A DNA stretch of 38,181 nucleotides from contig JABBNX010000015.1 in NCBI GenBank assembly GCA_019352135.1, positions 1-38,181 of the forward strand. The letters are read 5' to 3'. Source of the stretch: Pseudomonadota bacterium (GTDB lineage: Bacteria > Desulfobacterota > Desulfuromonadia > Geobacterales > Pseudopelobacteraceae). Both the position numbers and the translations under genes were made by a program. Below are positions 33,819 to 38,181 of this stretch, piece by piece; the first letter of the stretch is position 1; each line of letters begins with the position of its first letter. The notes below the pieces were generated by a model. That model saw nothing but the letters and a program-made list of their open reading frames with translations. It did no database searches and was not told the origin of the DNA.

Positions 33819-34040
33819 ATGGCTGTTTCAGTACTTGATGCCCGAGGTCTCAAATGTCCCCAACCAACACTCAAGATCACCGTTTTATCGGTCAAGATGA
33901 AGCCGGGTGATGTTCTTGAAGTTGTCGCCGATTGTCCTACGTTTGAAAAAGATGTGCGCGATTGGTGCTCACGTGCAAGAAAAACCCTTTTATGGGTCAG
34001 GGAAGAAGGAACGGCAAAGAAAGTGCAAATCCAGTTCTGA
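33819..34040 (+). CDS. TusA/SirA-family sulfur-carrier-like protein
   Basis: 73 residues. The family motif CPQP contains C13 in ARGLKCPQPTLK, the residue that carries persulfide in TusA. AAGGAGAG precedes the ATG. It follows mvhD by 20 bases and probably shares its transcript. In other bacteria such proteins supply sulfur for tRNA thiolation, molybdenum cofactor and sulfur-oxidation pathways. Next to HdrA-type genes a role in sulfur transfer to or from a heterodisulfide-like acceptor is conceivable but unproven. Confidence 0.85.
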   Translation: MAVSVLDARGLKCPQPTLKITVLSVKMKPGDVLEVVADCPTFEKDVRDWCSRARKTLLWVREEGTAKKVQIQF

Positions 34041-34084
34041 TTGCCATGCTGCTGGCGTAAACTTACCAAAAAGGATCTACTGTC

Positions 34085-35764
34085 TTGAACACGAAAACAG
34101 CCGTCATCGCGGCAAAACTGAAAAAAATCCGCGAGTCCTATATAAAACAGCTTCCCGGGCAACTGGAAACCATTCGGGCGGCCTACTCTGCCTTTGTCCT
34201 GGGAGAACAGGGAAATGCCCCGCTGGAGGATTTGCATCGGCGCATTCATACCATGAAAGGGGCGTCCGCTTCGTTCCGGCTGGGTATATTGAGCTCGTTT
34301 TCCTTGGCGGGAGAAAACCTGGCGAAGGAGGCGTTGCGGGCGGCGGAACCATTGGGCACATCATGGCATCAGAAGATGCAGGAAGTGTTTGACCGCATAG
34401 AACAGGCAATTTCCTCCATTGATTCGTTGCAGGGCATGGAGTTGCAGATTCAGGAGCTGGCAATCGCCGCCGAGGAAACGACCGAAAGGGAACGGAAGCT
34501 CGTGTATCTGTGCGAGGATGACTCATATCAACGCTTGACGCTTGCAACGCAGATTGGCTGTTTCGGTTTTGAAGTGCTCTCTTTTGGGGAGCTGGAGCAT
34601 TTGATCAATGCCGTGCAGAGTGCTCCGCCCGACGTGATCGTTATGGATATGATCTTTCCCGACCGGCCGTTGGGCGGTGCTGAGGTCATGCAAACCATTC
34701 AGGCTGGCCGCGAAAATCAGATCCCAACCGTCTTTATTTCTTCTCAGGGATCGCTGTCCAACCGTCTGTCGGCCGTGCGTGCCGGGTCCAGTGCCTATTT
34801 CGTAAAACCGCTCAACGTGACGGAGCTCTGTTCAACCCTCAGTCTGCTTACCTCGGCGGTGAAACCGGAACCGTACCGGGTCATGATTGTGGATGACGAA
34901 CCGCAACTGGCGGAATATCACGCCTTGATACTTCAAGAAGCGGGAATGAGAACCCTGACGATAAACGATCCGCTGCAGGTCATGTCGCCATTGTTCGAAT
35001 TTAAACCGGACCTGATTTTAATGGATATGTATATGCCCGGCTGCGATGGTATGGAGTTGGCAAAGGCTATTCGGCAGATCGGCGCCTATTTTAGTATTCC
35101 CATCGTGTATCTTTCCAGCGAAACCGATCTCGAAAAACAGTTTCAGGCCCTGCAGACCGGGGGGGACGCGTTCCTGACCAAGCCTATCAAACCCGAACGA
35201 CTGGTCTCTTCGGTCGCTGCGCGTGCCGAGAGGATGAAAATCATCCGCTCGTACATGGTGCGGGACAGCATGACCGGCTTGTTCAATCATACTGCCACCA
35301 AGGAACATCTGGATACGACTATTGCACTTGCTCAGCGGAAGCAGGAAGAAGTCTGCTTTGCCATGATCGATGTCGATAAGTTCAAGTTGGTGAACGATAC
35401 CTATGGTCATCCGATCGGTGATCGGGTTTTGATTGCCCTTTCACGCCTCATCAGGCAACGGGTGCGTAAAGCGGATACCGTCGGCCGGTTTGGTGGCGAG
35501 GAATTTGCCGTTGTTCTTCCTGCGTGCAGCCTCACTGAGGCGGTTGCCCTTCTTAACGAGTTGCGGGAAAGTTTTGCCGCTGTCAGTTTTCAGGCTAAAG
35601 ATGAAACCTTCTCATGTACCTTCAGTTGCGGTATTGCCGCACTCTCGCTCTATGGAGATGCGACCGCGCTTACCACGGGGGCTGACGAGGCGCTCTATGC
35701 TGCCAAGGCTGGCGGGCGCAATCTGGTTGTGGCTGCCGGGGGAATTGGCGGAATGAAAAAATAA
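34085..35764 (+). CDS. Hpt-REC-REC-GGDEF diguanylate cyclase
   Basis: 559 residues, using TTG at 34085 with AAGGA ~10 bases upstream; no better in-frame ATG lies before the Hpt domain. The Hpt domain has H55 in RRIHTMKGASASF. The first receiver (138-258) has D188 in VMDMIFPD, the second (264-385) D314 in LMDMYMPGCDG, each with a distal lysine (FVKPLN, LTKPIK). The GGDEF domain has DSMTGLFNH, the active site GGEEF (470-474) and the I-site RKAD (461-464). It is a PleD/WspR-like output of a phosphorelay and could be the c-di-GMP effector of the chemosensory cluster. That link is inferred. Confidence 0.92.
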   Translation: MNTKTAVIAAKLKKIRESYIKQLPGQLETIRAAYSAFVLGEQGNAPLEDLHRRIHTMKGASASFRLGILSSFSLAGENLAKEALRAAEPLGTSWHQKMQEVFDRIEQAISSIDSLQGMELQIQELAIAAEETTERERKLVYLCEDDSYQRLTLATQIGCFGFEVLSFGELEHLINAVQSAPPDVIVMDMIFPDRPLGGAEVMQTIQAGRENQIPTVFISSQGSLSNRLSAVRAGSSAYFVKPLNVTELCSTLSLLTSAVKPEPYRVMIVDDEPQLAEYHALILQEAGMRTLTINDPLQVMSPLFEFKPDLILMDMYMPGCDGMELAKAIRQIGAYFSIPIVYLSSETDLEKQFQALQTGGDAFLTKPIKPERLVSSVAARAERMKIIRSYMVRDSMTGLFNHTATKEHLDTTIALAQRKQEEVCFAMIDVDKFKLVNDTYGHPIGDRVLIALSRLIRQRVRKADTVGRFGGEEFAVVLPACSLTEAVALLNELRESFAAVSFQAKDETFSCTFSCGIAALSLYGDATALTTGADEALYAAKAGGRNLVVAAGGIGGMKK

Positions 35765-35838
35765 CAGCTTTATTTGGTTTGTAGTGACTTCCGGTGCGGT
35801 TTGCAGTGTGGCAGTATTTCGGGGGGGCGTACGTACAC

Positions 35839-37503
35839 TTACCTCTTTGTGCTGGCGGCCAGCATTTCGGTCGCATGTGCCAGGGCGGATTGGCTTATGG
35901 TTGCCCCGGCCAGCATTCGAGCAATTTCGCGGGTACGCTCATCCTGGCCAAGTTCAAAAATGTGGGTGGATGTTCGTCCCCCTTCAACCAGTTTTTCCAC
36001 CCGCAGCTGCTGATCGGCACAGGCTGCAACTTGCGGCAAATGGGTAATGCAAAGTACCTGTTGGCTGTCAGCGACGTTTTTAAGTTTTCTTCCTACCAAT
36101 TCAGATGTCGCTCCGCCGATGCCGGTATCAACTTCGTCGAATACCAGCGTCGGGACATCGCCCTCCGGCAATACCTGCTTGATCGCCAGCATCAACCGGG
36201 ATAGTTCGCCACCTGATGCGATCCTGCCCAATGGTCGTGGAACTTCCCCCGGGTTTGGAGAAAAAAGGAACTCAACCCTTTCAAAACCGTTTGAACGGGG
36301 CTCCGTCAGCGGCTCAAGCGCCGGTTCAATGATAGCACCTTTCATGGCCAGTTGGTGCGCCTCACTTTCCAGCGCCTGTTTAAGTTTTCCGGCGGCGTGG
36401 ATTCGGGCTGCAGTAAGCTCCTCACCCACCAGTTTCAGATCCTCCGCCAACGTGTCCCGCTCGGTTTCCAGTGTCTGCCTGTTTTGCTCTCCGTCCTGCA
36501 GTCGTTCCAGTTCGGCGTCGATTCCTGTCTTGTAGTCAAGTATCTCTTCCACCGTCGGAGCATATTTTTTCTTTAATCTGCCGACCTGGTCGAGCCGGTC
36601 GTCAATCTGCTGCAGCGCGACCGGGTCGGATTCAATGCGAGAGGCGTAGTCACGCAGGGTTATTGCGGCATCTTCCAGCTGCAGATAGGCACCTTCAAGT
36701 GATGCGGCCGTCTCCTGCAGCGAGTGGTCGATGGTTGATATTTCAGTAATTGAGGTGGCAATACGCCTGAGCTGTCCCAAAAGTGTTCCGTCACCGCCGT
36801 AAAGTCGATCAAAGGCTTCACTGCTGACCCCTCCCAGCTTTTCGGCACTTGCCAGAAGCTGGCGTTGCTCCTCGAGCTGTTCCTCTTCACCCGGTTTAAG
36901 TGCTGCCTTGGCAATTTCTTCCGACTGATATGACAGCAGGTCACGGCGTCGCTCGGCCTCTCGTTCGGCATTTTCAAGCCCCGCCAGAATGGTGCGTACG
37001 GATGCCAGCCGGTTGAACAGTTGGCTGAACTTTTGCCGCAGCTCTCCACTGCCGGCAAATTCATCCAGCAGACGCAGGTGATTTTCCGGTTTGAGCAGAG
37101 TCTGGCAATCGTGCTGACCGTAGATATTGATCAGTCGCGGAGCTATGTCAATCAGGAGTGCCAGCGTGGCCATGCCGCCGTTGATGAAGATTCTATTTCT
37201 GCCTCCTCGCGACAGGGAACGTTTTATCAGCAGCTCATCGGCAGCATCGAAACCGGCTTCCGAGAGTTGCAGCTTGATATCCGGCTGCGCAGAGATGTCG
37301 AAAAGTGCCTCGACGACCGCCTCCTCCTCGCCGGAACGGATCAGGTCGCTGGAAGCACGGTTTCCCATGATCAGTCCGACCGCATCGATGATGATCGATT
37401 TTCCGGCGCCGGTCTCGCCGGTCAGCACGGTTAGCCCCGACTTGAATGCGATGTGCAGGGTGTCGATGATCGCGACATTTTTAATGGTGAGGTCGGTTAA
37501 CAT
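35839..37503 (-). CDS. recN: DNA repair protein RecN
   Basis: 554 residues, the usual length. The Walker A motif is GETGAGKS at 29-36 and the Walker B region TLVFDEVDTGIGG near the C-terminus, with a long coiled coil between them. VLCITHLPQVAACAD is the RecN-specific histidine strand. RecN is an SMC-like ATPase acting in recombinational repair of double-strand breaks. Its ATG lies 6 bases after the nadK stop, the common nadK-recN arrangement of many bacteria. It converges with the GGDEF gene, and the 74-base gap between them shows no clear terminator. Confidence 0.96.
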   Translation of the reverse strand: MLTDLTIKNVAIIDTLHIAFKSGLTVLTGETGAGKSIIIDAVGLIMGNRASSDLIRSGEEEAVVEALFDISAQPDIKLQLSEAGFDAADELLIKRSLSRGGRNRIFINGGMATLALLIDIAPRLINIYGQHDCQTLLKPENHLRLLDEFAGSGELRQKFSQLFNRLASVRTILAGLENAEREAERRRDLLSYQSEEIAKAALKPGEEEQLEEQRQLLASAEKLGGVSSEAFDRLYGGDGTLLGQLRRIATSITEISTIDHSLQETAASLEGAYLQLEDAAITLRDYASRIESDPVALQQIDDRLDQVGRLKKKYAPTVEEILDYKTGIDAELERLQDGEQNRQTLETERDTLAEDLKLVGEELTAARIHAAGKLKQALESEAHQLAMKGAIIEPALEPLTEPRSNGFERVEFLFSPNPGEVPRPLGRIASGGELSRLMLAIKQVLPEGDVPTLVFDEVDTGIGGATSELVGRKLKNVADSQQVLCITHLPQVAACADQQLRVEKLVEGGRTSTHIFELGQDERTREIARMLAGATISQSALAHATEMLAASTKR

Positions 37504-37509
37504 GACAAA

Positions 37510-38181
37510 TCAGCGTTCTCCCCATTTCAGTTTGGTGCGTAATATTTCAAAATAGTCACGGCTGCGCGACATAACCAGAGAGGTCGTTTTCAGCGCCTTG
37601 CGTACCTCAACCGAGTCCCCTTCCTGCAGTTCGAAGCCAACCTGGCCATCCAGCGTCAGGTATACCTTTTCGTCAAATGATGAGGTAACGGTAATAGAGA
37701 TGATAGATTCATCGGTGACGACAATCGGTCGGTTGGTTAATGTGTGCGGACAGATCGGGGTGATTGCAATGCAACTCATCAATGGGTGGATAATCGGGCC
37801 GCCGGCGGAAAGGGAATAGCCGGTGGAACCGGTCGGGGTTGACACGATCAGGCCGTCCGCCTTGTAGGTGGTCAAAAAATGGCGGTTTACCTTGGTTTCC
37901 AGGTCCACGATCCGGGCCAGCGCCCCCTTGTTGATAACCATGTCATTCAAGACATGGTGTTTCTCAATTTCCAGGCCTTCCCGGTGGAGGGTTACTTCCA
38001 GCATCATCCGGTCCGAGACGCGCGGGTTTCCTTCCAGACATTTTTCCAGACGGGTGTACAGTTCCTCAACGGTAATCTCCGTCAAAAAACCGAGACTTCC
38101 AAGGTTTACCCCAAGGATCGGCACATCTTTGCCGCTGAAGAGGCGTGCTACCGAGATCAGTGTGCCGTCCCCCCCAAGAAC
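37510..38181 (-). CDS. nadK: NAD kinase (partial, runs off right edge)
   Basis: The reading frame is open to the window edge, giving the C-terminal ~223 residues of ~290. It begins VLGGDGTLISVARLFSGKD, which contains the GGDGT motif of NAD kinases. PILGVNLGSLGFLTE follows, and then SVEVR-type and TPTGSTGYSLSAGGPI substrate-binding segments. The frame uses no start inside the window; a GTG at 38122-38124 is internal. The enzyme phosphorylates NAD with ATP to NADP in the cytosol. It precedes recN on the same strand. Confidence 0.95.
   Translation of the reverse strand, partial: VLGGDGTLISVARLFSGKDVPILGVNLGSLGFLTEITVEELYTRLEKCLEGNPRVSDRMMLEVTLHREGLEIEKHHVLNDMVINKGALARIVDLETKVNRHFLTTYKADGLIVSTPTGSTGYSLSAGGPIIHPLMSCIAITPICPHTLTNRPIVVTDESIISITVTSSFDEKVYLTLDGQVGFELQEGDSVEVRKALKTTSLVMSRSRDYFEILRTKLKWGER

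Noticed and set aside
35765-35838. Bidirectional terminator between the GGDEF gene and recN.
   Set aside because: Only a GTACGTAC palindrome and a G-run are present; no stem with a T-run on either strand.

Overview
The window looks like a chromosome segment from a Geobacter-type bacterium (Desulfuromonadia/Geobacterales). This is inferred from three things: a complete energy-converting-hydrogenase-related (Ehr) operon, an Mvh-type [NiFe] hydrogenase joined to HdrA, and a very dense set of hybrid histidine kinases, receivers and c-di-GMP enzymes. No rRNA, tRNA, CRISPR array or intact insertion sequence was seen.

Layout. (1) 2-1545: the C-terminal end of a HyfB/NuoL-like proton-channel subunit, cut by the window edge, followed by a gene whose protein carries a beta-carbonic-anhydrase-type zinc site. 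(2) 1546-4142: an accessory insert with a C-terminal MazF toxin remnant, an A/T-rich spacer with a strong palindrome, and an AAA ATPase plus RloB TOPRIM pair that is probably antiphage. (3) 4208-4930: a small unassigned membrane protein. (4) 5065-12402: six genes of an Ehr complex (ehrABCD, L, S). Its large subunit has the fold of the hydrogenase/NuoCD family but has lost the cysteines that bind Ni-Fe. (5) 12453-13898: a long-form glyceraldehyde-3-phosphate dehydrogenase. (6) 13951-14664: a diguanylate cyclase, tail to tail with a small cupin gene.

(7) 15202-28373: one long co-directional signalling operon. It contains a GAF/HD-GYP gene broken by an in-frame TAG, a receiver, an Hpt protein, two REC-histidine kinases, two CheW, an MCP, CheB, CheR-TPR, a CheA-REC hybrid and a final receiver. 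The composition resembles the alternative-function (Wsp-like) chemosensory pathways rather than a flagellar one. (8) 28433-34040: cytoplasmic [NiFe] hydrogenase (small and large subunit), its maturation protease, HdrA, MvhD and a TusA-like protein. No HdrB or HdrC is present in the window. (9) 34085-35764: an Hpt-REC-REC-GGDEF protein. (10) Minus strand, 38181-35839: nadK (cut by the right edge) and recN.

How the parts fit. Two energy-conserving modules (Ehr and Mvh-HdrA) and a possible inorganic-carbon module (NuoL-like plus carbonic anhydrase-like) flank a c-di-GMP-rich signalling block. The points most worth a second look are the NuoL-like/carbonic anhydrase-like pair, the Ni-Fe-less Ehr complex, the in-frame stop in the HD-GYP gene, the related palindromes around the AAA/RloB module, and the Mvh-HdrA unit without HdrBC.
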